DNA of 36,279 bases from an uncultured Erwinia sp. (GTDB lineage Bacteria; Pseudomonadota; Gammaproteobacteria; Enterobacterales; Enterobacteriaceae): contig CALYQW010000031.1 in the NCBI GenBank assembly GCA_945290265.1, positions 1 to 36,279 of the forward strand. Reading direction: 5' to 3'. The position numbers were made by a program, and so were the translations under genes. The first letter of the stretch is position 1; every line of letters starts with the position of its first letter. The notes below the pieces were generated by a model, which ran no database searches, was not told the DNA's origin, and saw only the letters and a program-made list of their open reading frames with translations. Positions 17,349-26,422 of the stretch are shown here, in pieces.

Positions 17349-18454
17349 ATGTTTTACCTCTCAGACTACGCCGTATGCTGCTGATTGCGATGGCGGGTGG
17401 CATCATGGGAGGCATTTTTCCGGCAATGCAGCAGACCAGAGCTGCGGTGTTTACTGACGACTCTTCACTCAGCAATATTTTACTGCCAGCGTGAAGGCGA
17501 CCGTAAAGATTTAAATGATGGCGGCGACTATAAAACCAATCTCTCACACGCCACCTGTGATGGCAGCTTGTTTCCCGCTATCCGGGAACCTGCGTGATTT
17601 TGTCACGCCAGTAAGCGGCGATCTGTGGGAACGCACTCCGACGATAATGGTTCTGATGAATGCAGAGAATCGCTACCACAAAACTCAGGATGTAAAACCG
17701 CTGAACAGCAGACAGCCTGTGTGGTCAGATTATTCCAACTCGATGATGGTAGTCATCCACCCTGAGGATGCGGATCTGTCGAAAGGCGTGATGTTACGTA
17801 TTAATGGTCTGGACAATGCATCTGTTGCTGCCATGCGCAAGGATTTTACCCGACGGGGCATTGCGTTATCAGATAACGGTTATGTGATTAATACTGTGCT
17901 GACCCCCAGGGCATTCAGCAAACAGCAGGCGGTACCCGGAGCCTGTAATCTGAAAATTAACGCTAAACAAACGCTGATAGCCGGTTACGAACGGGCCGGG
18001 GTCTTTTACGGGCTGTAGTCAATACTGTCACTGTTGCCGGCCAGTGGAAATAAAACCATTGCCATCTTCGATGTACAGGAACAGCCGCGCTGATTATATC
18101 GAAATCGTTAAATATACTGCTGCACATCAGATCGAGGTGATCCAGGAAATTGATGTCCCGGGGCATGCCCGTGCCGCGGTGGTGTCGATGGAGGCCCGCT
18201 ACGCCAGACTGAACGATCCAACCGATACCTCTAACACCACCACAGTACAATTCTATGACCGGCGCAGCAGCCTGAAACCTTGTCTCGATTCGTCACTGCA
18301 TTATGTCGATAAGGTGATGAGTGAAATTGTGCAGATGCATAAAGAGGCTGGCCAGCCGCTGAAAGACTGGCATTTTGGCGGTGACGAAGTGAAAAATATT
18401 CGCTTCGGGGCAAATGGTAAGCGTTTAAGTCGCATTACGACGCTGATGCAGTAA
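17349..18454 (+). pseudogene. degraded GH20 chitobiase (beta-N-acetylhexosaminidase)
   Basis: Remnant of a periplasmic enzyme that splits chitobiose to GlcNAc (Serratia chitobiase is close to 890 residues). Recognisable pieces are: a signal peptide out of frame with the first ATG ([17 protein letters not shown]), the N-terminal domain ([45 protein letters not shown]), and a catalytic-domain fragment (DYIEIVKYTAAHQIEVIQEID, and the catalytic pair in WHFGGDEVKNI). Damage: a frameshift near the start, missing N-terminal sequence, TAG in place of Gln in GLQSIL at 18016-18018, an internal deletion of roughly 85 codons with a frame change near 18075, and loss of everything after the Asp-Glu pair. 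No functional product is possible. Confidence 0.92.
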
Positions 18455-18472
18455 CCGCTTTTCAGCCCGCAA

Positions 18473-18498
18473 TTATCGCTGCGGGCTGTCTCCCCGGT
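18473..18498 (+). terminator. hairpin after the chitobiase remnant
   Basis: CAGCCCGCA (18473-18481) pairs with TGCGGGCTG (18490-18498). It is probably the old terminator of the chitobiase gene. The rest of the gap to 18719 shows no gene I can support. Confidence 0.55.
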
Positions 18499-18719
18499 AT
18501 TCGGCGCACTCACGGGTTTCCATAGGCGGCCCCGGAGCAGGCGCGCGGCATCTCGCCAGCAGCGTAATCCCGGACAGACAAATTAACAGGGTTATCATTT
18601 CAGTTGGCTTCAGCAGACCTGGCAGCCAGGGTGGCCGACAGAGTTATTTTAGCGAAAGAATATCAGATTTCTTGCTGTTATCCGGAGAGAACGATTTTAC
18701 CTGCTGCTGAGTCTGGCAC

Positions 18720-19478
18720 TTAATACCTGCCCTGGCGCCGGGTTAGCCAGTCGTTGATCAGGCGGAATACGCCTGCCGGATCCTCGTATAAAAAAAGATG
18801 TCCGCCATCAACGGCGGCCATTTCAACCCCGGCACCGGCGGCAGACTTTATGCTGTGTTCAGGTTTGATGACCAGATCCTGCGCAGCATAAACTGAAAGG
18901 CAGGGCACCCTGTAGTCAAAGCGCGGCTGAGCAATCAGATGTGCCATCGCCTTTAACTGGTTGAGGCAGAGGGTTTTGCACGGTGGATCGCCTGAAAACG
19001 CGTCCCGTAATATCGCCATCAGTCCCGGATCGTTTTTTGCCGCCGGGCTAAGCAGGTTCCAGGTGGTGATCCGGTAGATATCTTCCAGCTGCAGGGTAAA
19101 CAGATAGTCATTGAAAGCGCTTGAGCTGTTAAGGCAAAACCCGGCATGGTCTGCAGGATGGCAACTGCCCAGTAACACCAGGGAGTCGACAGCGTCGGGA
19201 TACTGGCTGACAAAATACTGGGCGGCAAAACCACCCATTGAATAGCCCGCCAGCGTGATGCTGCGCGTCTTTAAGCTGGTCAGGAAAGCGTAAAGATGCT
19301 GATTAAAAGTATCAAAGGCGCTGTCAGGATCGCCTTCGTCCGCGATACCATCGATGCAATAAACCTGACAGTCAGTAAAACGGCGCGCCAGGGGTATGAC
19401 GCTCCAGGCTGCAAACATATAACCGGCGAGGATAACCAGGGTGTCTTCACCCTGCGCATTAATTTGATGGCATTTCAT
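18720..19478 (-). CDS. alpha/beta hydrolase, thioesterase-like (cluster)
   Basis: A 252-residue single-domain alpha/beta hydrolase with a full triad: Ser80 in GYSMGG, Asp201 in YAAQDLVIKP and His227 in DGGHLFLYED. Length and motif resemble stand-alone type II thioesterases and product-releasing hydrolases of NRPS/PKS pathways. It is the last gene of the minus arm, and its ATG overlaps the TGA of the condensation-carrier gene by one base (TGATG), so translation is probably coupled. I infer that it releases the product or edits stalled carriers; whether it hydrolyses or cyclises cannot be told. Confidence 0.85.
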   Translation of the reverse strand: MKCHQINAQGEDTLVILAGYMFAAWSVIPLARRFTDCQVYCIDGIADEGDPDSAFDTFNQHLYAFLTSLKTRSITLAGYSMGGFAAQYFVSQYPDAVDSLVLLGSCHPADHAGFCLNSSSAFNDYLFTLQLEDIYRITTWNLLSPAAKNDPGLMAILRDAFSGDPPCKTLCLNQLKAMAHLIAQPRFDYRVPCLSVYAAQDLVIKPEHSIKSAAGAGVEMAAVDGGHLFLYEDPAGVFRLINDWLTRRQGRY

Positions 19479-21133
19479 CAGACGGCTGGCTCTGCAGTGG
19501 TGACGGCAACGACATTCAGCATTTCCGACAGCGTAACGGCAGAATAAAACTTCTCCCGGTTGATATCCTCGGTAGCACGCCGGGTAAGCGCCATAAAATC
19601 TACCAGAACTCGCGTTTTTAGTAATGAATCCAACCCTAAATCGATCTCAAGATGTGAGTCTTCGTCATGTTCGTCAACGGGTTCCAGACTATATTTGTTA
19701 ATACACGCAATCAGCGCCTGATAACTGGCCGTATCCACTGCAGCAGGGGAGGTTGATGCCTCAGTCGCGACCGCTGACGTCAGGTCAACCTGAGTAATCA
19801 CCTGTTCAAAGGTTTCTGCAAGCGCGGCGATGGTGGTCTCATTAAAGAAAAGCGCATCGTAATTAAAGGAGATTTCCAGATTTTCGCCGTACTGGACCAG
19901 CATCACGTCCAGCGCTCCGGCCAGATTTGTCGTGGCCAGGTGATAGTTTTCCAGTGCAAAATGCGTATGCTGCGACGGCAGTGAAGAGGTGCCATAAAAT
20001 GAAAAATAGACATTGGTTGGCATACTCTTACGCAGCGCGAGAGCGAAAGCGTCGTCCTGCAACCGTGACGGCAGGGCAGATTTTTTAATCGATGCGGCAT
20101 TGCGTCGGGCCGTTAACTGATCGACTTCATTCCCCATGCAATCAAACACATAGCGTTGCAGCTGGTTAAGGCGCTGCGTGGAGGGTAGCGCCGTCTGCTC
20201 GCTGCGCGTCGCGTGTAATAAAAAAGCCTGAGCAAAACAGCCCACGATATTCTTATCTAAAATTTGCTGATTAAATTTCCTGCCATGTGTGGGAATTTGC
20301 AGCAACAGTTCTTTCTCAGCAGGTTGTGAGGAAAAAAAACTGTCAATAAAGCCACTGGTCAGCCAGGGGAATAATGAAATTTTCTGCGCGCTCAGATAGC
20401 GATTGACGTTATTCAGTACCGGCGCAGAAAGAGACTTTTGCAGCCGTTTATAATGGCCCTTACGGTGAGTCAGCGGCTGAGCATCAGGGTTCCAGAAATA
20501 CCGTTTGGTCAGTACCTCTTCGACATATTGTCGGGTAAAAGGCGAGCTGATTTCCTCATAGCTGGCATAACTGTCCAGCAGTGGTTTATCCTGGCGATAT
20601 CTTTGCTCAGCAGATACCGCGGGTTGCTGCGGATTATCCAACAGATCCAAATAGCGATTGAGTAACACATCAACACCCAGCCCATCCGCCAGCATATGCT
20701 CAACGGCAAGAATAACAGCGTATTTATGCTGCGAAAACTGAATTACGCACAGGCAGTGGTTAGCTTTGCCTGCCGTATCCAGCTCTGCATTCAGTAATTG
20801 CTGTATTTCACCGTCCACAATCTGCTCAATGGCAGTGTGTTCCCGATTGATAAAGCGAAAACAGCTGTCAGCCGTTACGCTGTCGTCCAGCGTCAGGAGC
20901 AGCGGTTCGCTTTCCTCGCTGCTATAAGCGACCCGGATATTTACTTCGTAGCTGGTACGTAGCCACTGCTCCCAGGCAGCAAAAAATTTTTTTTCACTGA
21001 GTGTCGCGGCGTTGTTTACCATAACGCCGCTGCAGACCACGGTATTACCACACAAACCGCTCCAGACAGAAAAAAGATGTTGTGAAGGCGTCGGGGCAAT
21101 AGCAATGACTTCAGCGGATAAATTATCTGACAT
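19478..21133 (-). CDS. condensation domain-carrier protein didomain (NRPS-like)
   Basis: 551 residues. Residues 1-440 have the NRPS condensation (chloramphenicol acetyltransferase-like) fold: the HHxxxDG motif appears as EHMLADG at 145-151, keeping the second, catalytic His146 but with Glu for the first. Later parts read FSFYGTSSLPS and NYDALFFNETTI. Residues about 470-540 are a carrier domain with LEIDLGLDSLL, the phosphopantetheine Ser at about 503. There is no adenylation domain in this protein; that is supplied by the next gene upstream. It probably forms an amide or ester between two carrier-bound acyl groups. Downstream it overlaps the hydrolase gene; the gap to the adenylation gene is 60 bp. 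Confidence 0.86.
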   Translation of the reverse strand: MSDNLSAEVIAIAPTPSQHLFSVWSGLCGNTVVCSGVMVNNAATLSEKKFFAAWEQWLRTSYEVNIRVAYSSEESEPLLLTLDDSVTADSCFRFINREHTAIEQIVDGEIQQLLNAELDTAGKANHCLCVIQFSQHKYAVILAVEHMLADGLGVDVLLNRYLDLLDNPQQPAVSAEQRYRQDKPLLDSYASYEEISSPFTRQYVEEVLTKRYFWNPDAQPLTHRKGHYKRLQKSLSAPVLNNVNRYLSAQKISLFPWLTSGFIDSFFSSQPAEKELLLQIPTHGRKFNQQILDKNIVGCFAQAFLLHATRSEQTALPSTQRLNQLQRYVFDCMGNEVDQLTARRNAASIKKSALPSRLQDDAFALALRKSMPTNVYFSFYGTSSLPSQHTHFALENYHLATTNLAGALDVMLVQYGENLEISFNYDALFFNETTIAALAETFEQVITQVDLTSAVATEASTSPAAVDTASYQALIACINKYSLEPVDEHDEDSHLEIDLGLDSLLKTRVLVDFMALTRRATEDINREKFYSAVTLSEMLNVVAVTTAEPAV

Positions 21134-21193
21134 AGTTATCTCTTTAATGGGGTTGGTCTGATATTTTTCATGTTTTGCCAGTATCAGCGTTTT

Positions 21194-22741
21194 TTAAAAA
21201 AGCGCGGCGATCGCTTTCCTGTCATATTTTCCGTTAGCTGTTCTTGGATAATCACCATCTATAAATAGAAATCTGCCGGGTACCATATATTTTGGCAGGA
21301 CATCATTTAACGCCTGGCGCAATTCCCGTATTTCAACGGGTCTGGTGGTTTTTAATGCCAGTCCGATATAGGCTGCCGCGTTATCCTCTCCATTTTTATA
21401 CACAGAAACTGCTTCTTCGATATATTCCAGTAGCAGGGCGCTGGCTTCTATCTCACCCAGTTCAATGCGATATCCCATATGTTTTATCTGACTGTCTTTG
21501 CGACCAACGTAATAAAAAAGATGATCATCACCGATAAAGACTAAATCGCCCGTTTTATACAACAGATCCGGGAACCGATTATGCTCCGGATTTTGCACAA
21601 AGCTTTCGCTGGTCTTCTCTGGATTGCTTAAATAACCGCAGGCCACCGACAAGCCTCTTACCCACAGTTCACCCTGACTTCCCGGCAGACGCGTCAGTTT
21701 GCCGTCATCGGTAAAGACATACATTTCCATATTGGCCCGCGCCAGGCCAATCGGAACGTGCTTCTGCTGGGGGTCAGGAATACGGTCAATAATATGATAA
21801 GAGCAATCAACCGTAATCTCAGTGGGACCGTACATATTGGTAAAACGGATATGAGGAAAAAGCGACATCCAGACTCGTAGTACCGCAACGGGTAATACTT
21901 CTCCGGCACACAAAATTTGCTTCATCGCGGGCAGCATGTCTGCATACAGGCGTTTAGTTTGCTTCAACAGCGATAAAACTGAGGGCACACAGAAGAATAC
22001 GCTGATAGCTTCTGTGCGCAGCCATTCAGCCAGACGCGGGATCATCAGATTGACACTTTCAGGAACCAGATGCAGGGTCGCGCCGGTTTTTAGTGCGGTA
22101 TAAATATCAAATGTGGAGTTATCAAAGTACAGCGGAGCATGATTGGCGATCTGGTCGTCAGCGGTCAGGCCGTAGGTGTCCACGCACCAGTCAATATAAT
22201 CAATAATTGCGCCGTGGGGGATCATCACCCCTTTAGGCGTACCGGTTGAGCCTGAAGTAAACAGCACATAGGCCAGATCGACCGAAATCGTATCGTCGAC
22301 CGGTCTCACTGACAAACTGGCATCAAAAGTAAAGCTGTCAATATTGATGATTTCAAAATTGCCGTCCAGTCGGCTAAAAAGACTGCCTGCACGCCCGGCA
22401 CTTGCGTTATTTACAATAACAATACGACTCTGACTTTCATGCATAATCGCCGATAAGCGGTTTTCCGGCGAATTATAATCAAGCGGAATGTATGCCGCTG
22501 AGGATTTCACTACTGATAATAATGCTTTGATCGCGCTAACAGATTTAGGCATAAAAAATGCAATCATATCCCCTTTTTTTACCCCACAGTGCTGCAGGTG
22601 CGCAGCAAAAGCGTCGGTGAAATTATCCAGTTCCTGCCAGGTGACTGACTCTTTGAGGTCATTGTCATGATATTGCACGGCGATCTTATGCGGAAAGCGT
22701 TTAGCCGAATGAGTAAGATAGTGTTGAACTGCATTAACCAT
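21194..22741 (-). CDS. stand-alone amino-acid adenylation enzyme 1
   Basis: 515-residue ANL-superfamily adenylation enzyme with all core motifs: A3 VLFTSGSTGTPKGV, A4 YFDNSTFDIY, A5 NMYGPTEITV, A7 LYKTGDLV, A8 GRKDSQIKHMGYRIELGEIE, A10 Lys in TANGKYDRK. The Asp of the A4 FDNST segment, which holds the substrate amino group, suggests an alpha-amino acid is activated as AMP ester and loaded on a carrier. The overall style resembles free-standing L-prolyl-AMP or D-alanine ligases, but I do not name the substrate. It lies 12 bp after the ketosynthase gene and is surely in the same operon. Confidence 0.9.
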   Translation of the reverse strand: MVNAVQHYLTHSAKRFPHKIAVQYHDNDLKESVTWQELDNFTDAFAAHLQHCGVKKGDMIAFFMPKSVSAIKALLSVVKSSAAYIPLDYNSPENRLSAIMHESQSRIVIVNNASAGRAGSLFSRLDGNFEIINIDSFTFDASLSVRPVDDTISVDLAYVLFTSGSTGTPKGVMIPHGAIIDYIDWCVDTYGLTADDQIANHAPLYFDNSTFDIYTALKTGATLHLVPESVNLMIPRLAEWLRTEAISVFFCVPSVLSLLKQTKRLYADMLPAMKQILCAGEVLPVAVLRVWMSLFPHIRFTNMYGPTEITVDCSYHIIDRIPDPQQKHVPIGLARANMEMYVFTDDGKLTRLPGSQGELWVRGLSVACGYLSNPEKTSESFVQNPEHNRFPDLLYKTGDLVFIGDDHLFYYVGRKDSQIKHMGYRIELGEIEASALLLEYIEEAVSVYKNGEDNAAAYIGLALKTTRPVEIRELRQALNDVLPKYMVPGRFLFIDGDYPRTANGKYDRKAIAALF

Positions 22742-22753
22742 GATTCAAACCTT

Positions 22754-24988
22754 TTAAGCGGAAAATCGCATCTGTAATGATATGCTGGTGTCATCAATTG
22801 AACTGCCAACCGGGTAGGGATGACCAATCCAGGAGCGGGCGATCAAATAACCCGGGTCGTCGCGGCTGTTCAACAATCCCGGATCGATATTCAGCGGCCA
22901 GATGCCGCTGACAATGGTTGCTGGTTGGTTGCGCTCAAAGATATTAATCGGAAGCTTTTTACCGGCCATAATGCTCTCAGCCAGCGCGTGCAAAACAGCA
23001 TCAACCATATTTCCCTGCTGACAAAACCAACTGGTGAACTGTCGCTCCTGGCATATCCCGGCATTAAGGAGTTTTTTTATTACGCTCAGACAGGCCGGAA
23101 TGTTTTTCGGTGCCAGTGACCATTTATCATAAAGATCGCTGTATGCCATGGCGTAAGCCAGCCGTTCACCATTTTCACCGGCATCCTCTGGCAGACATTT
23201 TTTCCATCTGGCCACCAACAGCTTAAATGTAAACTGGTAGTGCTCTAATTCTTTCGCCTGGTCAAGCCATGCCTGACTCAGCCTGGCGATCAGCTGAGGC
23301 AGCGAGGACAGTTCCTTCAGGAAGGCGGAGGGTAACTTTGCGTTCAACCCCTGACGATCAATATATAAGCTGCCAGCGGGGAGTAGAGAGAGTAAATCGC
23401 TGCCGCCAGCAGCAGAACTTTTATCCGTGGCGACCACAATCACCGGACAGAGCAGCAGGTGCAGCAGCGATGTTATGGGATGCAGGCCAGCTTCAGCGGT
23501 CAACGGCATTGCCGTTAACGGCGGCAGTCGTTGCGCCTGATTTTGGTGAACCGAAAAAACGGCGCGGCAGACGCTGTCTCTGTCAGGCACTGACTGCCAC
23601 TGTTGACGGGCCAGCCAGGCGGCAAGATTATGCTGCGGCGCAAAGCTTTCTTCAGATAAATACAGCCCCTGTTGCAGTGGATAAGATGCGGCAGCCTGAG
23701 ACGGCGCAAGCCATTCACTGATAATAATGTGTCCGTTAGCGCCACCCGAACCAAAAGAACTGATACCCGCGACCCGTTGTGTCGGGGATGTCCAGCGTTG
23801 ACCCTGTTGGGTGATTCGCAGTTGAGCCAGTCGTTCAGCCACCAGGGGATTAAGGGTATTTACCCAGTGATTGCCGGGAATGGCCTGAAAACGAAACATT
23901 AACAGGGTTTTAATCAGCGCTGCCAGACCGGCTGCCGCCTCGGTATGACCAATCACGCCTTTGATACTGCCAACGTGACAATCATGCTGGCCATAGACCT
24001 GTGCCAGTGCTTCGATTTCCAGGGGATCGCCCAGCGAGGTTCCGGTGCCGTGCGCTTCAATATATGACACCTGATGCGCCGCAATTTGTGCATCATCCAG
24101 CGCCATTTTAAGCAGTTCAATTTGCGCGGGAACGCTGGGAGCGGTGGGTGACAGGGCGCGATTGCCGTTATGGTTGCCGGCCATCCCTTCAATAACGCCG
24201 TGAACAGGATGATGTTGTTTTATGGCCTGTTCCAGAGTGGTGACGCAGAGCGCTGCGATACAGTCACCCGGCACATAACCGTCCGCCGAAATATCAAATG
24301 GCGTACAACTCCCGCGGCGGGAAAGCATGCCCGCTTTGGCAAACGCGTAATATTTTAGTGGATGCAGATTAAGATTGGCGGCGGCAACAATGGCATAATC
24401 GGCCCGCCGATCTGCCAGCTGGGCGCGGGCGTCCGACAACGCCATAAACGAAGCGCTGCAGGCAGTATTAATCGCCTTGCTCTCCCCGGTAAAACCGAAA
24501 TGCTGACTGATACGGTTAGCCAGTAGCGCCTGATAGTTGCCGAAGACCGTGCCGGGGCTGACAGGCAAATCGCTTTGCGTCTGGTTATGCATATTGTCAC
24601 AGTCCATGCACCCTACAGAGACGGATACCCGCTTTCCTGACAGGGACTCTGGTGACAACCCGGCATGTTCCAGAGCACGCTGCGTTTCGCGCAACAGCAG
24701 GAGCTGTTGCGGATCGACCGTAGCATGTTCCGCTACTGGAAAATCAGGCCATACCTGTTGTCTGGCTTGCGGGAGATCGATAGCCGCCATCCATTTGGCG
24801 CTGCTTTTATTACGTGCAAAGCGGTCTTCGCTGTAAAAATCCGCTACCGGCCAGCGATCCGCAGGAATTTCGCGGAAGGTGTCAGTATTATCATTCAGAA
24901 GCTGCCAGAGGTTTTCCGGCGAATCAGCCTGAGGAAAGATGCCGGCATAGCCAATAATGGCCAGCTTAACGGTTTTGTCTGCTGTCAT
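22754..24988 (-). CDS. AT-less type I ketosynthase with long C-terminal extension
   Basis: 744 residues. Residues 1-430 are a complete modular-PKS ketosynthase: catalytic Cys177 (INTACSAS), His313 (EAHGTGTSLGDP), His348 (IGHTEAAAG) and the closing FGSGGANGH. Residues about 430-744 continue with a post-ketosynthase linker and then sequence I do not recognise; there is no acyltransferase GHSxG, no ketoreductase and no carrier. It should extend an acyl or aminoacyl chain with malonyl units brought by another protein (FabD or a trans-AT elsewhere). With no reductive domains in the cluster a beta-keto product is expected, which could cyclise. It overlaps the flavoenzyme gene by 23 bp. Confidence 0.9.
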   Translation of the reverse strand: MTADKTVKLAIIGYAGIFPQADSPENLWQLLNDNTDTFREIPADRWPVADFYSEDRFARNKSSAKWMAAIDLPQARQQVWPDFPVAEHATVDPQQLLLLRETQRALEHAGLSPESLSGKRVSVSVGCMDCDNMHNQTQSDLPVSPGTVFGNYQALLANRISQHFGFTGESKAINTACSASFMALSDARAQLADRRADYAIVAAANLNLHPLKYYAFAKAGMLSRRGSCTPFDISADGYVPGDCIAALCVTTLEQAIKQHHPVHGVIEGMAGNHNGNRALSPTAPSVPAQIELLKMALDDAQIAAHQVSYIEAHGTGTSLGDPLEIEALAQVYGQHDCHVGSIKGVIGHTEAAAGLAALIKTLLMFRFQAIPGNHWVNTLNPLVAERLAQLRITQQGQRWTSPTQRVAGISSFGSGGANGHIIISEWLAPSQAAASYPLQQGLYLSEESFAPQHNLAAWLARQQWQSVPDRDSVCRAVFSVHQNQAQRLPPLTAMPLTAEAGLHPITSLLHLLLCPVIVVATDKSSAAGGSDLLSLLPAGSLYIDRQGLNAKLPSAFLKELSSLPQLIARLSQAWLDQAKELEHYQFTFKLLVARWKKCLPEDAGENGERLAYAMAYSDLYDKWSLAPKNIPACLSVIKKLLNAGICQERQFTSWFCQQGNMVDAVLHALAESIMAGKKLPINIFERNQPATIVSGIWPLNIDPGLLNSRDDPGYLIARSWIGHPYPVGSSIDDTSISLQMRFSA

Positions 24989-26144
24989 CGTTCACCTCAA
25001 ACCATGTTTTGGCTACATTGATGTAACTTTGCGGGCTGATCATCATATGCTGCCTGCCCGTTTGAATATCGCGCAGCGCCCGCTCCAGAGGATTGCGCCG
25101 GGCAATGGCTGCGGTGCCCATCTGTCGGCAGGCAATCTCGCCGATTTCAGCGCAGATTTCATTGGCATAGGTAGCCGCTAAGCGGATTTCACTGCGGGTA
25201 TGGGATGCGATCGCGGCAAAATTTTCCACTTCGTATTGAGCCTGCATCGTCGCGCTGGTTAAAAAAGCCTGGGCCGACCGCAGCCGGGCAGTGGCTCGGG
25301 CTAAATCAAGCAGGAAGGTTTCTTTTTTGGCCAGTGGGGCGCCCTCATTAGCACGCAGCGTTTTCTTTGCCAGAGAGCGCATTTCATCCGTCACCCGTTG
25401 TGCCATGCCTAAAGCCCAGCTGCCATGTGAGACCGCAGAAATTTCTGTGATGCCGATACGATGCAGCCCGCCGCCCCGCAATGCCTCCGGGTTATCGAAG
25501 CGATAGCAAAAGGCCGCCGGAATAAACAGGTTTTCGCAGCTGTAATTAATACTGCCGGTGCCACGCAGCCCGGTGGTATCCCAGTCGCCGGAAAGCGTCA
25601 GCGACTCGCGCGGGATCACGGCAATCATGATTTCAGGCTTACCGCCAATATCTTTGACTATTTCGCTTTCACGGGTCTGAATAAAACCCGCGACAGCCCA
25701 GTCAGCGTGGTGGATACCACTGCCGAATGCCCATTTTCCCGTCAGGGTATAGCCACCTTCAGTGATTTTGCCGCGTCCGTTAGGCTGATATTGCCCCGCA
25801 ATCACCGGAAACGTGTCTTCAGTGAATATCTGTTGCCAGGCGGAAGGCTGCAGATAGAGCGCACAGTGAGTCGTGGCCAGCACACTGGCAATGGACAGCC
25901 AGCCAAAAGAGCCGTCAACGGTGGCGCACGCCTTCCAGATATCAATCAGTTCTGCGGCATCCGTACAGCCACCGCCGATTTCCTGCGGGCAGAGATACTG
26001 CCAGAAACCGCACTGACGTGCGGTAGCAATTGCTTCGTCAGGCATCCGGCCCGCACTTTCAGCGCGATCGGCATATTCCCGTAGGGCCTGCTGATGATAA
26101 GTAAGTAGTTCTTTAATCTGTTGACCTGTCTGATTCACTATCAT
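24966..26144 (-). CDS. acyl-CoA dehydrogenase-fold flavoenzyme (monooxygenase type)
   Basis: 392 residues with the acyl-CoA dehydrogenase fold. The pattern is that of the HsaA/DszC group (Acyl-CoA_dh_2 C-terminus): DGSFGWLSIAS, GKWAFGSGIHHADWAV, GDWDTTGLRGTGSINYS, and a C-terminal QTGRQHMMISPQ. These enzymes often use reduced flavin and oxygen to hydroxylate carbon or nitrogen, rather than desaturate acyl-CoA. Given the carrier gene 17 bp upstream, the substrate may be a carrier-bound amino acid. A classic alpha,beta-dehydrogenase role as in pyrrole-forming prolyl-carrier oxidases is the alternative. No flavin reductase is in the window. Confidence 0.82.
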   Translation of the reverse strand: MIVNQTGQQIKELLTYHQQALREYADRAESAGRMPDEAIATARQCGFWQYLCPQEIGGGCTDAAELIDIWKACATVDGSFGWLSIASVLATTHCALYLQPSAWQQIFTEDTFPVIAGQYQPNGRGKITEGGYTLTGKWAFGSGIHHADWAVAGFIQTRESEIVKDIGGKPEIMIAVIPRESLTLSGDWDTTGLRGTGSINYSCENLFIPAAFCYRFDNPEALRGGGLHRIGITEISAVSHGSWALGMAQRVTDEMRSLAKKTLRANEGAPLAKKETFLLDLARATARLRSAQAFLTSATMQAQYEVENFAAIASHTRSEIRLAATYANEICAEIGEIACRQMGTAAIARRNPLERALRDIQTGRQHMMISPQSYINVAKTWFEVNDDSRQNR

Positions 26145-26161
26145 TCACCTGCTACAAAGCA

Positions 26162-26404
26162 TTATTTAACCAGGACTGATTCAATGACAGAATTAATATT
26201 TCTGACCGACTCAAAGCTTTGCGCATTCAGCGCTGTATGGGGAAAACGAATAGCAAACTTTTCTTCCAGCGCAATCATCAGCGTGACGGCCTGTAGTGAG
26301 GTCATTCCCAGGTCATACAGATTATCTTCATCATTGAGTGGAGTGGATCCAAAGAGTTCAGACAGATTTTCAGTAGCAATTTGCTTGATACTTTCTGTAT
26401 ACAT
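26162..26404 (-). CDS. free-standing carrier protein 1
   Basis: 80-residue four-helix acyl/peptidyl carrier. The phosphopantetheine site is DLGMTSLQAV with Ser36 (Thr replaces the usual Asp before Ser). AAGGG precedes ATG 26404. It sits between the BtrH-like gene (18-bp gap) and the flavoenzyme (17-bp gap), so it is the likely carrier on which adenylation enzyme 1 loads and the flavoenzyme acts. It needs a phosphopantetheinyl transferase encoded elsewhere. Confidence 0.92.
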   Translation of the reverse strand: MYTESIKQIATENLSELFGSTPLNDEDNLYDLGMTSLQAVTLMIALEEKFAIRFPHTALNAQSFESVRNINSVIESVLVK

Positions 26405-26422
26405 TTTTTCCCTTACAGTGCG

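Noticed and set aside
18510-18640. A minus-strand frame of 41 codons with a hydrophobic start (MITLLICLSGITLLAR)
   Set aside because: It has no ribosome site, no lipobox and no recognisable relative, and lies in the debris after the chitobiase remnant.
21194-26404. Pyrrole-2-carboxylate module (prolyl-AMP ligase, carrier, oxidase)
   Set aside because: Adenylation enzyme 1 and carrier 1 would fit, but the flavoenzyme has oxygenase-type motifs rather than those of PltE/RedW. It is kept only as an alternative.
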